From positions 155,660-219,659 of the forward strand of contig NZ_QWGG01000008.1 of NCBI RefSeq assembly GCF_003730195.1: 64,000 bases of DNA, read 5' to 3'. The stretch comes from Halosimplex salinum. GTDB lineage: Archaea > Halobacteriota > Halobacteria > Halobacteriales > Haloarculaceae. How positions within the stretch are numbered: position 1 is the first letter of the stretch; each line of letters begins with the position of its first letter. Below, piece by piece: positions 51,177 through 59,944 of this stretch. The notes under the pieces were generated by a model. It saw only the letters and a list, made by a program, of their open reading frames with translations, had not been told where the DNA came from and ran no database searches. The position numbers were made by a program, and so were the translations under genes.

Positions 51177-51235
51177 TCGTAGTTCTGACCTCTTCCCTCT
51201 GGCCGGATTCGACAGCAGGCCCTCCGGCGGATCCC

Positions 51236-51327
51236 CCGGCAGTTTCCCGGCAATTCCCCGGCAATTCCCCGGCAATTCCCCGGCAGATCCCCCGAGGTAT
51301 CCTGCGACACATCCTGCGACACATCCT
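51236..51327. repeat. Two sets of 12-bp tandem iterons
   Basis: Three CCCCGGCAATTC units flanked by two variants (51236-51291), then TCCTGCGACACA repeated two and a half times (51300-51327). Both have a 12-base period and lie between ORB2 and ORB3. Confidence 0.7.
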
Positions 51328-51493
51328 GGACTGCGGGCCGTTGCAGTCGCTCGACTGTGTCGATTGCCGTGCCTGTTCGCGAATGTAGCCCCTCGATAGA
51401 ATCGGAATCGTCCGACTCGCGCTCGTCAGTCGAGACTGCCACCACCCCGTCGACCCCCGTTTCATCTGGACCCCCTCCCCCACTCTCCCCCCG

Positions 51494-51514
51494 TTTCACC
51501 GGAAACGTGGTGTG
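51494..51514 (+). repeat. ORB3 (plus orientation)
   Basis: TTTCACCGGAAACGTGGTGT then G: perfect consensus, opposite to ORB1 and ORB2. Confidence 0.85.
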
Positions 51515-51579
51515 TGTGTCTCACCCCCCTCTCAGTCCACACCGTCCGTAATCACGCCTCCTAGGAAAGAATAAAGTGA

Positions 51580-51600
51580 TTTCACCGGAAACGTGGTGTC
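51580..51600 (+). repeat. ORB4 (plus orientation)
   Basis: Matches the consensus in 20 of 21 positions (last base C). It lies nine bases before the orc1/cdc6 ATG, so Orc1 binding could repress its own gene. Confidence 0.85.
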
Positions 51601-51608
51601 AACATCGC

Positions 51609-52811
51609 ATGTCAGGCTCCGACGATCTGTTCATACGGGAAGACCCGATATTCGTGCAGAAGGAGCTCCTCGAGATCAACCATCTCCCCGACGAGGGGCG
51701 GATCGTCGGACGCGACGAGGAGATCCAGAACCTCGCGAACGCGGTCAACCCCGCGATCTTCGGCCAGAGCCCGAGCAACGTCCTCATCTACGGAAAGACT
51801 GGAACGGGGAAATCACTCTGTGCGAAACACGTCTCGCGTCGACTCACCTCGACGGCTCACGACGAGGGGGTCGCTGCGACGTTCGCGTACGTCGACTGTG
51901 CGCAGGACTCCACGGAGACCCAGGCCGTCCAGACCATCGCGGCGACGCTCAACGACCGCTCCCGGACCGACGTCAAGATCCCCGACAAAGGGATCGCGAC
52001 CTCGACGTACTACAAGCGACTGTGGACGATCCTCGACGAGCTTCACGACGTCGTCCTCGTGATCCTCGACGAGATCGACAAACTCGAAGACGACGACATC
52101 CTGATGCAACTCTCCCGCGCGGGGGAGGCGGGGAAAGTGGACAGCTGCAAGATCGGTGTCATCGGGATCAGTAACAAGATCAAGTACAAGGAGGAACAGC
52201 TCAACGAACGAGTGAAATCGAGCCTCTGCGAGCGGGAGTTCGTCTTCCCGCCCTACGACGGCACGCAGCTCAACCACATCATGGAGGCGCGCCGAGACGC
52301 GTTCCGCGACGGCGTCCTGGAGGACGGTGTCATCCCGAAGGCCGCTGCACTCGCCGCTCGCGAACACGGAGACGCGCGACAGGCGATCGACATCCTCCGC
52401 TACGCCGGCGAGATCGCTCAGTCTCGCGGCGCCGACCGGGTCACCGAGGAGTTCGTCGTCGACGCTCGCGAACGAGCCGAGACCGACCGGTTCCGCGAGC
52501 TCATCCGCGGTTCGACTCCCCACTCCCGGTACGTCCTCCAGGCGCTCACCGTCCTCTCGCTCAACGAGAACAACCAGAACGGCTTCCGCACCACAGAGGT
52601 GTACGACGTGTACAAGGAGATCTGCCGCCAGGAGAGCTCCGACACGCTCTCGCTCCGGCGCGTCCGAGACCTCCTCAAGGAACACGCGTTCCTCGACATC
52701 ATCGAGCAGTCCCGTCACAGCGGCGGGAGCGCGGAGGGGAGCTACACGAACCACAAACTGCTCGAAGACCCCGAAGTCGTCCGCGACGTCCTCGCCGACA
52801 CCATCGAGTGA
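51609..52811 (+). CDS. orc1/cdc6: Orc1/Cdc6 replication initiator
   Basis: 400 aa. AAA+ domain: Walker A GKTGTGKS at 62-69, Walker B ILDEIDKL with Asp154-Glu155, sensor region GVIGISNKIKYKEE. C-terminal winged helix about 310-400 (SRYVLQALTVLSLNENNQNG, RVRDLLKEHAFLDIIEQS). The N-terminal FIREDPIFVQKELLEINHLP is the conserved origin-recognition start. Loads the replicative MCM helicase at the ORBs around it. ATG at 51609. Confidence 0.95.
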   Translation: MSGSDDLFIREDPIFVQKELLEINHLPDEGRIVGRDEEIQNLANAVNPAIFGQSPSNVLIYGKTGTGKSLCAKHVSRRLTSTAHDEGVAATFAYVDCAQDSTETQAVQTIAATLNDRSRTDVKIPDKGIATSTYYKRLWTILDELHDVVLVILDEIDKLEDDDILMQLSRAGEAGKVDSCKIGVIGISNKIKYKEEQLNERVKSSLCEREFVFPPYDGTQLNHIMEARRDAFRDGVLEDGVIPKAAALAAREHGDARQAIDILRYAGEIAQSRGADRVTEEFVVDARERAETDRFRELIRGSTPHSRYVLQALTVLSLNENNQNGFRTTEVYDVYKEICRQESSDTLSLRRVRDLLKEHAFLDIIEQSRHSGGSAEGSYTNHKLLEDPEVVRDVLADTIE

Positions 52812-52893
52812 GCACCGCCCTCTTCGTTCACACCCCGTCGGTTTCACACTCGTGAATCGCCGTCCGTGGAACAGTAATTTCGCGTTACCGCCG

Positions 52894-52914
52894 TTTCACC
52901 AGAAACCCGGTGTG
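52894..52914 (+). repeat. ORB5 (plus orientation)
   Basis: Downstream of orc1/cdc6. Three mismatches to the consensus, in the centre and in CCC for CGT. Confidence 0.75.
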
Positions 52915-52949
52915 TCCGCCGTCCCGCGGTACCACGGCGTTACTGCCCG

Positions 52950-52970
52950 TTTCACTGGAAACGTGGTGTG
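52950..52970 (+). repeat. ORB6 (plus orientation)
   Basis: One mismatch (TTTCACTGGAAACGTGGTGT). 56 bases after ORB5. Confidence 0.85.
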
Positions 52971-53014
52971 TTCGTGTCCGGGAATTCGGGACGCATCTGG
53001 CGTTTCGAGCGTGA

Positions 53015-53035
53015 ATTCACCGGAAACAAGGTGTG
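53015..53035 (+). repeat. ORB7 (plus orientation)
   Basis: ATTCACCGGAAACAAGGTGT then G, three mismatches; 65 bases after ORB6, giving an evenly spaced right-hand group. Confidence 0.75.
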
Positions 53036-53070
53036 TTTCTCCCGGGCGCGTGACGAACGCCCCGTCACGA

Positions 53071-53120
53071 GTCTTATGTAATGATAGCCGCGAGTATTCG
53101 CGCCTGTTGTTACATAAGAC
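53071..53120. repeat. Inverted repeat, origin-right copy
   Basis: GTCTTATGTAA at 53071-53081 and TTACATAAGAC at 53110-53120, 11-base arms with 28 bases between; the same arms as at 50095-50142. It lies 35 bases beyond ORB7. Confidence 0.7.
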
Positions 53121-53181
53121 CATCCCGGCGAGCGACGACGCTCGTCTCGAGGCGGTCGACGATCGGCGGCGAAAAATCGAC

Positions 53182-53715
53182 TTACTCGTCGGAGTCCGGG
53201 GAGGCGGACGTCCGTTCGAGTCTGAAACTCCGGCCTCCGCTGGCCGTCGCGGAGCTCTGGCCCGACTCGCGGCTCGCTCGGAGCGCGAGTTCGGACGTCG
53301 AACCGGTCGAGCACGATGCGGACCCCCCGGACTCGCGGCGGCCGAGTCGCGACTGCATCCCGTAGCAGTGGTACTCCCGTTCTTCGGAGCGCTGACCCAT
53401 CTCGGACAGGGTCTGGCACGGGCCGCTCCGGTACCGCTTCGACTCGGTGTCGTCCCGATCTCCGGTGTCCGGTTCCTCCGGTACTCGGTCGTCAGTCTGT
53501 CGGACGGTAGTGCTGCTGACGACCGAACGGCCGGCAAACCGGAGGTCGGATACCACCGTCCCCGCTGGTCGGTAGCTGTCTCCGCCCTCGTGGTCTGATG
53601 GTCGGTTCGAATCGCTCGATAGCTGCGGGCGCCGGACTGGGTCTCGTCGTGTCGTCCGCGTTGTATCGTAGTTCTCGGACTGGCGACGGCCGTGCGGCAT
53701 TTCGTGTAGACTCAT
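53182..53715 (-). CDS. Hypothetical Ser/Arg-rich protein beside the origin
   Basis: 177 aa from ATG 53715. Begins MSLHEMPHGRRQSENYDTTR, strongly Arg/Ser/Asp-rich, no folded domain. A TTTATA box (minus) about 65 bases upstream fits a promoter. Composition differs from acidic halophile proteins and no family is recognised, so it could be spurious. Confidence 0.35.
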   Translation of the reverse strand: MSLHEMPHGRRQSENYDTTRTTRRDPVRRPQLSSDSNRPSDHEGGDSYRPAGTVVSDLRFAGRSVVSSTTVRQTDDRVPEEPDTGDRDDTESKRYRSGPCQTLSEMGQRSEEREYHCYGMQSRLGRRESGGSASCSTGSTSELALRASRESGQSSATASGGRSFRLERTSASPDSDE

Positions 53716-54070
53716 GATGTGAGTTCGCTGGGTCGCTCCGCGTGTCACTCGCGACTGTACGTATTCCGTTGAGAGGTATAAAGGGTCGATATCGTTCGAT
53801 ACAGTCGATCTCTCGAAGGTATCCGTTACCGGCCGACCACCGATTCGCGGAAAAATTACCTGAATTGAGGCGCTAAGGTCCCTTCCTCAAGGAGTGACCG
53901 AAGGGAGCGAGTAGGGAGGGGATATAGCGTCCCCAGAAATCGGAGATTTCTAGTGGGCGAACGAGACGCTTCGCGTCTCGTCAACGCCGCACAGTTCTCC
54001 TACACTGCTCGGGTGCAGTCTCACGGGCCCACCGCCACCTTTATGTTTCAACATCGTATATACTCAGGTG

Positions 54071-54214
54071 ATGGACAGACACGAAATAGAAGGCCACGAA
54101 GTCATCACCGGGACGGTGAAAGCGACTGGTAACGGTGCTCACGTCCTCGTCCCGAAGGACTGGCGTGGCGCGGACGTGAAAATCGTCAGAACAAGTGAAC
54201 CCGTTGACGAATAG
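54071..54214 (+). CDS. DUF2080 transposon-associated protein
   Basis: 47 aa: MDRHEIEGHEVITGTVKATG, then GNGAHVLVPKDWRGADVKIV. The DUF2080 family is a short AbrB-like (SpoVT) beta protein nearly always beside haloarchaeal tnpB. Ends 9 bases before the TnpB start, so they are co-transcribed. Confidence 0.88.
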   Translation: MDRHEIEGHEVITGTVKATGNGAHVLVPKDWRGADVKIVRTSEPVDE

Positions 54215-54223
54215 CCCCGGCAG

Positions 54224-55447
54224 ATGAACTACAACTACAGGTATCGGCTTCGCCCGTCCGACTCTCTCAAAGACCAGTTAGCGTGGACTGTCGATACCTG
54301 TAGACAGGTCTACAACCATTTCCTCCACCGGCTCAATCGGAACGACGACACATCGGCGTATTCCGAGCAGAAACTCTTGCCGAGTCTCAAGAAGTGGTGG
54401 AGTGACCTGAAAAGCGTTCATTCGAAAGTCCTACAAAAAGCCGTTCAGCGGTTGTACGACAACCTCGCAACGCTTCGTGGTCGCAAAGAGAACGGCTACT
54501 GTGTCGGCACACTCAACTGGAAGGCTCCGGGCGAGTACCGCAGTTTCACCTACAGTCAATCCGGCTTCAAGCTCAAAAACACGAGCGGTCGGACCAAACT
54601 GTGGCTCTCGAAACTTGGTGAAATTCCGCTTACATTCCACCGCGACCTCCCCGACGACGCCGACATCAAGACCGTCACAGTCAAGCAGGAACCCACCGGC
54701 AAGTGGTACGCTATCCTCGGCGTCGAAACCCCGAAAGACCCGCCCGCGAAACCGGAAAATCCCGAGAAGTCTGTCGGTATCGACGTGGGGATTTGCAAGT
54801 ACGCTCACGACACTGACGGCACAGCCGTCGAATCTCCCGACCTCTTGGATGAACGCGAACGATTAGAACGCGCACAGCGCAACCTCTCGCGGAAGGAACA
54901 CGGGTCTGCAAATTGGGAGAAGCAACGCCGAATCGTGGCTGAACGTCATGCCGACCTCAAGCGAAAGCGGCGGGATCTCCTCCACAAGTTGTCGAATTAC
55001 TACGCTACCGAATACGACTTGGTGGCTGTGGAGGACTTGGACGCGAAAGGCTTGGTCGAACTGCCGGGCAACTCACGGAACCGAGCAGGCGCGGCGTGGG
55101 GAACGTTCCTACAGATGCTCGAATACAAGTGCGAGCGCGAAGGAACGTATTTCGTCGCCGTGGATCCGAGTGGGACGACCACGGAGTGCGCGTCCTGCGG
55201 CGTTTCGACAGACAAACCGCTGTGGGTCCGTGACCACTCCTGTCCTGCCTGTGGGTTTGAGGCTGACAGGGACGCGAACGCGGCGTGGAACATCCGTTCT
55301 CGCGGCATTAAGCAGTTAGGAGTGGGACGCTCCGAATTAACGCCTGTGGAGACTGCGCTTCCTGTGGATACCGATTCGGTGTCTGCAAAGCGCGTCGTGG
55401 AAGCAGGAAGCCCCACCCTCAAGCGCGAGTCGTCAGGCGAGCGATAG
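54224..55447 (+). CDS. tnpB: TnpB RNA-guided nuclease (IS1341/IS605 OrfB)
   Basis: 407 aa. RuvC-like triad: Asp187 in VGIDVG, Glu270 in VAVEDL and Asp350 in DRDANAAWN; zinc finger Cys322, Cys325, Cys340, Cys343 between the second and third. N-terminal helical part starts YRLRPSDSLKDQL. All catalytic residues are present, so it is probably an active RNA-guided nuclease using a guide RNA from the element's right end. A 30-residue tail follows the last motif. Confidence 0.93.
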   Translation: MNYNYRYRLRPSDSLKDQLAWTVDTCRQVYNHFLHRLNRNDDTSAYSEQKLLPSLKKWWSDLKSVHSKVLQKAVQRLYDNLATLRGRKENGYCVGTLNWKAPGEYRSFTYSQSGFKLKNTSGRTKLWLSKLGEIPLTFHRDLPDDADIKTVTVKQEPTGKWYAILGVETPKDPPAKPENPEKSVGIDVGICKYAHDTDGTAVESPDLLDERERLERAQRNLSRKEHGSANWEKQRRIVAERHADLKRKRRDLLHKLSNYYATEYDLVAVEDLDAKGLVELPGNSRNRAGAAWGTFLQMLEYKCEREGTYFVAVDPSGTTTECASCGVSTDKPLWVRDHSCPACGFEADRDANAAWNIRSRGIKQLGVGRSELTPVETALPVDTDSVSAKRVVEAGSPTLKRESSGER

Positions 55448-55462
55448 GGTGGGGTAGTTCAC
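55380..55462 (+). ncRNA. Possible TnpB guide (omega) RNA region
   Basis: The 3' end of tnpB and the right end of the element normally give rise to the guide RNA, whose last bases before the element end are the scaffold; the guide would come from DNA after 55462. Position is from element structure only; no promoter was checked. Confidence 0.3.
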
Positions 55463-56213
55463 TGCGGTAGCGAGTTGTTAGTGACCAGCGTGAACCCCCG
55501 AAACAGTTGGGAACCGAGCAGTAAGTCGTCCTTGTGCGTCCCGTCGCGCCGCTCGTCCCCGCCGACGGGGCCCGAGTACGCCACACTATCCGGTCCACGA
55601 CCCCGGCTACTCGACGGTGTCCCGGGAGCGACTCGAGTACGTCGAGCGATCCCGTTCGTGCGATTACACGGCTATGACTGTAAGCAGCGTCTACGACGGT
55701 ATCGACACGACCGAACGAACGAGGACAGAACGTCCCGACGTCGCTCCGGTTCGTCCCGGCACGATACTTCGACTGGGTCCGCGTGGGTAGCCGACGGTAC
55801 GCGCCGAACCACCCACTCACACAGCAATCAAAGACATATCATTTCTCGACTCTTATTCGAGTACTGTCCTGAATCTGACCGGGGTTCCATCAGGGAAATT
55901 AAGAAATCAGACGAAAAACCTAGTAGTATATGGTAAAAATTGCGAATATAGACGTTTTATAGAAAATCTGTGGGTGATATGGGGTTCTGCCACAACCGAT
56001 TCGATCGGAATAATATTATAAATTAGATAATATGAAAAATGGTGTTTTGGGAGATAAGCAATCGCCGGTTCGGTCGGCGGGGCGCAGTACGGCGCGTGCG
56101 GGTTGGATACTACAGACGGGTGGTCGAACGGTTCTCGACGTGTGGATACTCGGTCGTCGGGGGCGTTACCGAGACTCCACAGCGCTCTTGCTCCTTCGAA
56201 GTGTCCCTCGGGT
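55448..56213. other. 765-base stretch without a convincing gene
   Basis: Frames are Arg/Ser-rich and not halophilic. An AT-rich band (55890-56035, with tataaattagataatatg) is unusual in composition. A short minus-strand stretch at 55465-55520 reads DLLLGSQLFRGFTLVTNN before a stop, perhaps the relic of a gene cut by the insertion element. Confidence 0.4.
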
Positions 56214-56564
56214 ATGGAACGAGTCTGGATCGCGGTCGCAGCGGGCGTCGTCGCGGTCGTGCTACTCGTCGGGATCGTTCGTTGGCGAGGATCGTCGGAC
56301 CGCCGTCAGTCTGCGCGCGCTCACGAGGCGGCACAGGAGCGGGACCCGCCGGTCGATATCGGCGAAGCCTACGAGTTCGGCGTCGTCGAGTTCACGGACC
56401 ACCACTCCGGCGACCGGGTCGCGGTCGGCAAGGTCGAGGGGTTCGTCCTCTTCACGAGCGGCGTGCCCGACTCGCTGTCGGAGGGTGACGCTATCCGCGC
56501 GACGGTGCTCTCGTTCAACGAGGGCGGAACGTCGGCCGACGCGACCTTCGAGGGCACGGTGTGA
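56214..56564 (+). CDS. Membrane-anchored TRAM-like protein
   Basis: 116 aa from ATG 56214. One N-terminal helix (VWIAVAAGVVAVVLLVGIVRW), then PVDIGEAYEFGVVEFTDHHS, RVAVGKVEGFVLFTSGVPDS, DAIRATVLSFNEGGTSADAT: the beta-rich TRAM/OB pattern that binds RNA in other haloarchaeal proteins. TRAM with a membrane anchor may place RNA at the membrane. Convergent with dppB. Confidence 0.7.
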   Translation: MERVWIAVAAGVVAVVLLVGIVRWRGSSDRRQSARAHEAAQERDPPVDIGEAYEFGVVEFTDHHSGDRVAVGKVEGFVLFTSGVPDSLSEGDAIRATVLSFNEGGTSADATFEGTV

Positions 56565-56590
56565 ACTCGGACGACGAGCCGTCATCGCAG

Positions 56591-57535
56591 TCAGCGCGAC
56601 TCCGTCTCAGAGCGGATCCGCGGGTCGAGCGACCCGTAGAGTACGTCCTGCAGGAAGTTGCCGATGACGCCGAAGACGACGAGGACCATCGTCGTCCAGA
56701 TAACTAGCGCGGTGTCGCTGGTACGGATAGCCCGGAGGCTCGCGGCGGCCAGTCCCTGGATGCCGACGACCGCCTCGACGATGTAGATGTTCAGCACGAG
56801 CACCGCCAGCAGCTCCGTCATCGACAGCGAGACGATCGGGATCGCCGCGTTGCGGAGGACGTGTCTGGCGAGTCGGAGCCTGTTCGCCCCCTTCGCGCGG
56901 AGCATCTTCACGAACGACCGGCCGGTCTGTTCGAGCGCAGAGGCGCGAGCGAACCGCACCTGTCCCGCGAGGAGACTCACGGCGACGGCGAGGGTCGCGA
57001 GCGCGTGCTCGCCGAGCGCCGGAACGGCCCCGTTCGTCTCCCCCAGGTGGCGGAGGTAGATGACGAACATGAAGACTGGGACCCCGAACAGCGCGTAGGC
57101 CGCGATCCGGACCGACCAGTCGAAGCCGCTGTCCTTCGCGAGGGCGGCGAACAATCCGAGCGTCACGCCGAGGACGACCGCGAGCGCGACCCCGGGGATC
57201 ACGTAGCCGAGCGTCGCCTGGACGCGCCCGTCGAGGACGGCGACGACTGGCTGGCGATAGGCGAAGGAGTACCCCCAGTCGAGCGTCGTCACGTCGACGA
57301 GCCACCCGACGTAGCGCTCGTGGATCGGGACTTCGAGGTCACGCGCCTGGAGGTACCCCTGTCGGATCTCCTCCAGTCGCTCCTCGGACGCGCCGCCCCA
57401 CTCCGCGAGAGCGACCTGTCGCTTCATCGGGAGCAGGGCGACACTGTTGACGATCAGGAACGTCGCCGTCACGACCGCGTACACGGACAGGACGGCGAAG
57501 GCCGCGCGCCTGGCGAGAAAACGGAGGTAACTCAT
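56591..57535 (-). CDS. dppB: Dpp/Opp-type ABC transporter permease B
   Basis: 314 aa from ATG 57535, six helices. The EAA-type loop (GRSFVKMLRAKGANRLRLAR; AIPIVSLSMTELLAVLVLNI) and TLDWGYSFAYRQPVVAVLDG are family features. Moves peptides or oligosaccharides together with DppC. Unusually it is on the opposite strand to dppC, D and F. A longer frame continues upstream but is antisense to dppC. Confidence 0.88.
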   Translation of the reverse strand: MSYLRFLARRAAFAVLSVYAVVTATFLIVNSVALLPMKRQVALAEWGGASEERLEEIRQGYLQARDLEVPIHERYVGWLVDVTTLDWGYSFAYRQPVVAVLDGRVQATLGYVIPGVALAVVLGVTLGLFAALAKDSGFDWSVRIAAYALFGVPVFMFVIYLRHLGETNGAVPALGEHALATLAVAVSLLAGQVRFARASALEQTGRSFVKMLRAKGANRLRLARHVLRNAAIPIVSLSMTELLAVLVLNIYIVEAVVGIQGLAAASLRAIRTSDTALVIWTTMVLVVFGVIGNFLQDVLYGSLDPRIRSETESR

Positions 57536-57676
57536 CTGTCTGTCGGGGGTAACCCCTCCGTCGAGGACCTCCCGTGATCCCGTCGCGATCGGTTCGGCGG
57601 TGTGCCGTCGGGAACCATCGGTCGTTCCCGGGTATGTCATAACAGATAATAAAGTTTCATTTGGCCGGCCGTTCCA

Positions 57677-58897
57677 ATGGGGGTCATGCCCTCCAGCGAT
57701 TCCGACTCGCCCGAGTTCACCAGGGTCGACTGGGATACGGAGGCAGGGGGTCGGCGACGCCCGGCCGCCCGGACGGTCGGGTTCGCTCTCGCACTCGCGG
57801 CGATCGGCGCCCTGCTCACCTACGATCTGCTCGTCGCACCGGCGAAGACGATCCCGCCCCTCGAATGGGACGTTCGGAAGGAGGGGTGGCTCGTGCTCGT
57901 CTCGCTCGTGGTCCTGGGCAGGTACGTCCTCGTTCCGCTGGTCGCGGACCGCGAGCGGACCGCTCGCCACGTCGAGGCGTTTCTGCGGCGACCGGCCGGC
58001 GTGCTGGCGCTCGCGTACCTCGCCGCGTTCGCGGTACTGGGCCTGTTCGGGCCGGACGCCTTCGAGTTCACCTACGCGAAGCCCGCGCACAACCTCCAGC
58101 CGCCGGTGTTCGCGAGCGTGAACATGAGCGTCACCGACGGCTACTCCTGCGTCGGCCCCGTCGTCGACGGCCACTGCCAGGGCACCTGGCAGTACCCGCT
58201 CGGGACCAACTACATCGGCGAGAACGTGATCGAACACTTCGTCTCGGGGATCCACGTCGCGTTCAAGGCCGGGGTCTCCGCGGGGGTCATCATGGCCGTC
58301 GTCGCGGTCGTCGTCGGGACGACGGCCGGCTACTACGGCGGCTGGGTCGACGACGTGCTGATGCGCTACGTCGACGTCCAGCAGACGGTCCCCGCGATCG
58401 TCGTCTACATCGTCCTCGCGACGCTGTACCTCGGGAACGTCGAGAACATCTCCGACGGCGGCCTGTTCGCGTTCGTGCTCGTGTTCGGCCTGCTCGACTG
58501 GGGCGGCATCGCGAGGCTCGTTCGCGGCGAGGCGATCCAGCGGCGCACCGCCGGCTACGTCCGCGCCGCCAGGGCCGCCGGCGCCAGCGATCTCCACGTG
58601 ATCCGCCGCCACGTCGTCCCCAACTCGACGGCGACCATCGTCACCGCACTCACCCGGCGCATCCCGTTGATCATCCTCGCACAGGTCGGTCTGGCGTACC
58701 TCGAACTCAACCGCACGCGCCCGGTCTCGCTGGGCGGCGTCATCCGGTTCGGCCTCCGCGAGCGCTACATGCCCTGGCACGCCAAGTGGTGGACGACGCT
58801 CCCGGCGGTGCTCATCCTCGTCGGGCTCGTCGTCGCGTTCAACGTCTTCGGCGACACGGTCCGCGACGTGCTCGACCCCCGCGAGGAGGTGCGGTAG
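57677..58897 (+). CDS. dppC: Dpp/Opp-type ABC transporter permease C
   Basis: 406 aa, longer than usual because of an extended N-terminus (about 90 residues with two helices) and an external loop. The EAA loop reads RAARAAGASDLHVIRRHVVP; six family helices follow. A second in-frame Met at 57686 is possible. It heads the dppC-D-F operon, with dppD starting directly at its end. Confidence 0.88.
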   Translation: MGVMPSSDSDSPEFTRVDWDTEAGGRRRPAARTVGFALALAAIGALLTYDLLVAPAKTIPPLEWDVRKEGWLVLVSLVVLGRYVLVPLVADRERTARHVEAFLRRPAGVLALAYLAAFAVLGLFGPDAFEFTYAKPAHNLQPPVFASVNMSVTDGYSCVGPVVDGHCQGTWQYPLGTNYIGENVIEHFVSGIHVAFKAGVSAGVIMAVVAVVVGTTAGYYGGWVDDVLMRYVDVQQTVPAIVVYIVLATLYLGNVENISDGGLFAFVLVFGLLDWGGIARLVRGEAIQRRTAGYVRAARAAGASDLHVIRRHVVPNSTATIVTALTRRIPLIILAQVGLAYLELNRTRPVSLGGVIRFGLRERYMPWHAKWWTTLPAVLILVGLVVAFNVFGDTVRDVLDPREEVR

Positions 58898-59944
58898 ATG
58901 GCCGACCCGCTGCTCTCCGTGCGGGACCTGCACGTCCGGTTCGACGGCGACGACGGGACCGTCCGCGCGGTCGACGGCGTCGACTTCGACGTGCGGACGG
59001 GCGAGACGGTCTGTCTCGTCGGCGAGTCCGGGTCCGGGAAGACCGTCGCCTGCGAGTCCATCACGCGCCTGATCTCGACGGAGTCGGCCGAGATCACCGG
59101 CGAGGTCCGCTTCGACGGGACGGACCTGACGGCGCTCTCCGAGTCGGCGCTGGAATCGTACCGCGGCGGGCGGATCGGACACGTGTTCCAGAACCCGCAG
59201 GACGCGCTCGACCCGGTCTACACCGTCGGCGCGCAGGTGGTCGAGGCGATCCGGATCCACCGCGACGTCTCGAAGTCGGCGGCCCGCGCGGAGGCGATCG
59301 AACTCCTCGACCGCGTCGGCATCGGGGACGTCACGGAGCGATTCGACGACTACCCCCACCAGTTCTCCGGCGGGATGAAACAGCGGGCGGTCGTCGCGAT
59401 GGCGCTGGCCTGCGACCCCGACATCCTGATCGCCGACGAACCGACCACCGCGCTCGACGTGACCATCCAGCGACAGGTGCTCGAACTCCTCGCCGACCTG
59501 CAGGAAGAGCGCGAGATGGCGCTGCTGTTCGTCACTCACGACCTCGGCGTGGTCGCCGAGGTCGCCGACCGCGTCGTCGTCATGTACGCCGGGAACGTGA
59601 TGGAGACCGCCGACGTGTACGAACTGTTCGACGCTCCCGCACACCCCTACACGCGAGCGCTGCTGGACTGTCTTCCGGGTCGCGGCGAGGGGTTCGAGAC
59701 CATCGGCGGAGCGATCCCGGACCCGACCGATCCCCCCGCTGGCTGCCGGTTCCGTCCTCGCTGCCCCCACGCGATTCCCGAGTGCGAGGGGGGCGACCAG
59801 CCCGGGTTCAGGCCGGTCGGGCCGGCCGACGGTGAGGCAGACGGAGACGGTGCGAACGAAACCGGTCCAGTCGAACACCGGGTGTCGTGCGTTCTGTACG
59901 ACGACACACACGGCGTCCCGAGCGATCTGGAGGGTGGCCGATGA
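58898..59944 (+). CDS. dppD: Dpp/Opp-type ABC transporter ATP-binding protein D
   Basis: 348 aa. Walker A GESGSGKT near residue 45, signature [10 protein letters not shown] near 155, Walker [12 protein letters not shown]. The C-terminal Cys-rich segment ([14 protein letters not shown]) is the oligopeptide-family end motif. Starts immediately after dppC and overlaps dppF by four bases (ATGA). Confidence 0.92.
   Translation: MADPLLSVRDLHVRFDGDDGTVRAVDGVDFDVRTGETVCLVGESGSGKTVACESITRLISTESAEITGEVRFDGTDLTALSESALESYRGGRIGHVFQNPQDALDPVYTVGAQVVEAIRIHRDVSKSAARAEAIELLDRVGIGDVTERFDDYPHQFSGGMKQRAVVAMALACDPDILIADEPTTALDVTIQRQVLELLADLQEEREMALLFVTHDLGVVAEVADRVVVMYAGNVMETADVYELFDAPAHPYTRALLDCLPGRGEGFETIGGAIPDPTDPPAGCRFRPRCPHAIPECEGGDQPGFRPVGPADGEADGDGANETGPVEHRVSCVLYDDTHGVPSDLEGGR

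Larger units (their letters stand above)
50605..53035. other. Replication origin region around orc1/cdc6
   Basis: Seven ORB-like repeats with core TTTCACCGGAAACGTGGTGTG lie on both sides of an orc1/cdc6 gene; the 1.1 kb left intergenic part also has an AT-rich segment (50710-50840) and 12-bp iterons. This is the classical layout of haloarchaeal origins: two inverted groups of ORBs around an unwinding element, next to the initiator gene. Confidence 0.88.
53870..55462 (+). mobile_element. IS1341/IS605-type element with DUF2080 and TnpB genes
   Basis: Left end in the region of 53870 (gaattgaggcgctaagg, with hairpins aaatcggagattt and gagacgcttcgcgtctc) and right end at the ttcac of 55458-55462 (gggtggggtagttcac), typical of haloarchaeal solo tnpB elements. 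No TnpA (Y1) gene is present, so movement needs a helper. The lack of terminal inverted repeats is normal for IS605. The left boundary is approximate. Confidence 0.75.

Noticed and set aside
50750..51499. 249-codon minus-strand ORF across the origin
   Set aside because: Its repeated DLPGNCRG units are the translation of the 12-bp iterons; it crosses ORB2 and ORB3.
50605..53035. CRISPR array
   Set aside because: The 21-base repeats are irregularly spaced, in both orientations and placed around orc1/cdc6, so they are ORBs.
55475..55936. 153-codon plus-strand ORF after the TnpB element
   Set aside because: Arg/Ser/Pro composition, starts inside the element edge and ends in an AT-rich band; it does not look like a halophile protein.
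56591..59911. 1106-codon minus-strand ORF over the dpp genes
   Set aside because: Only the last 314 codons are dppB; the rest is antisense to dppC and dppD, which show all family motifs.
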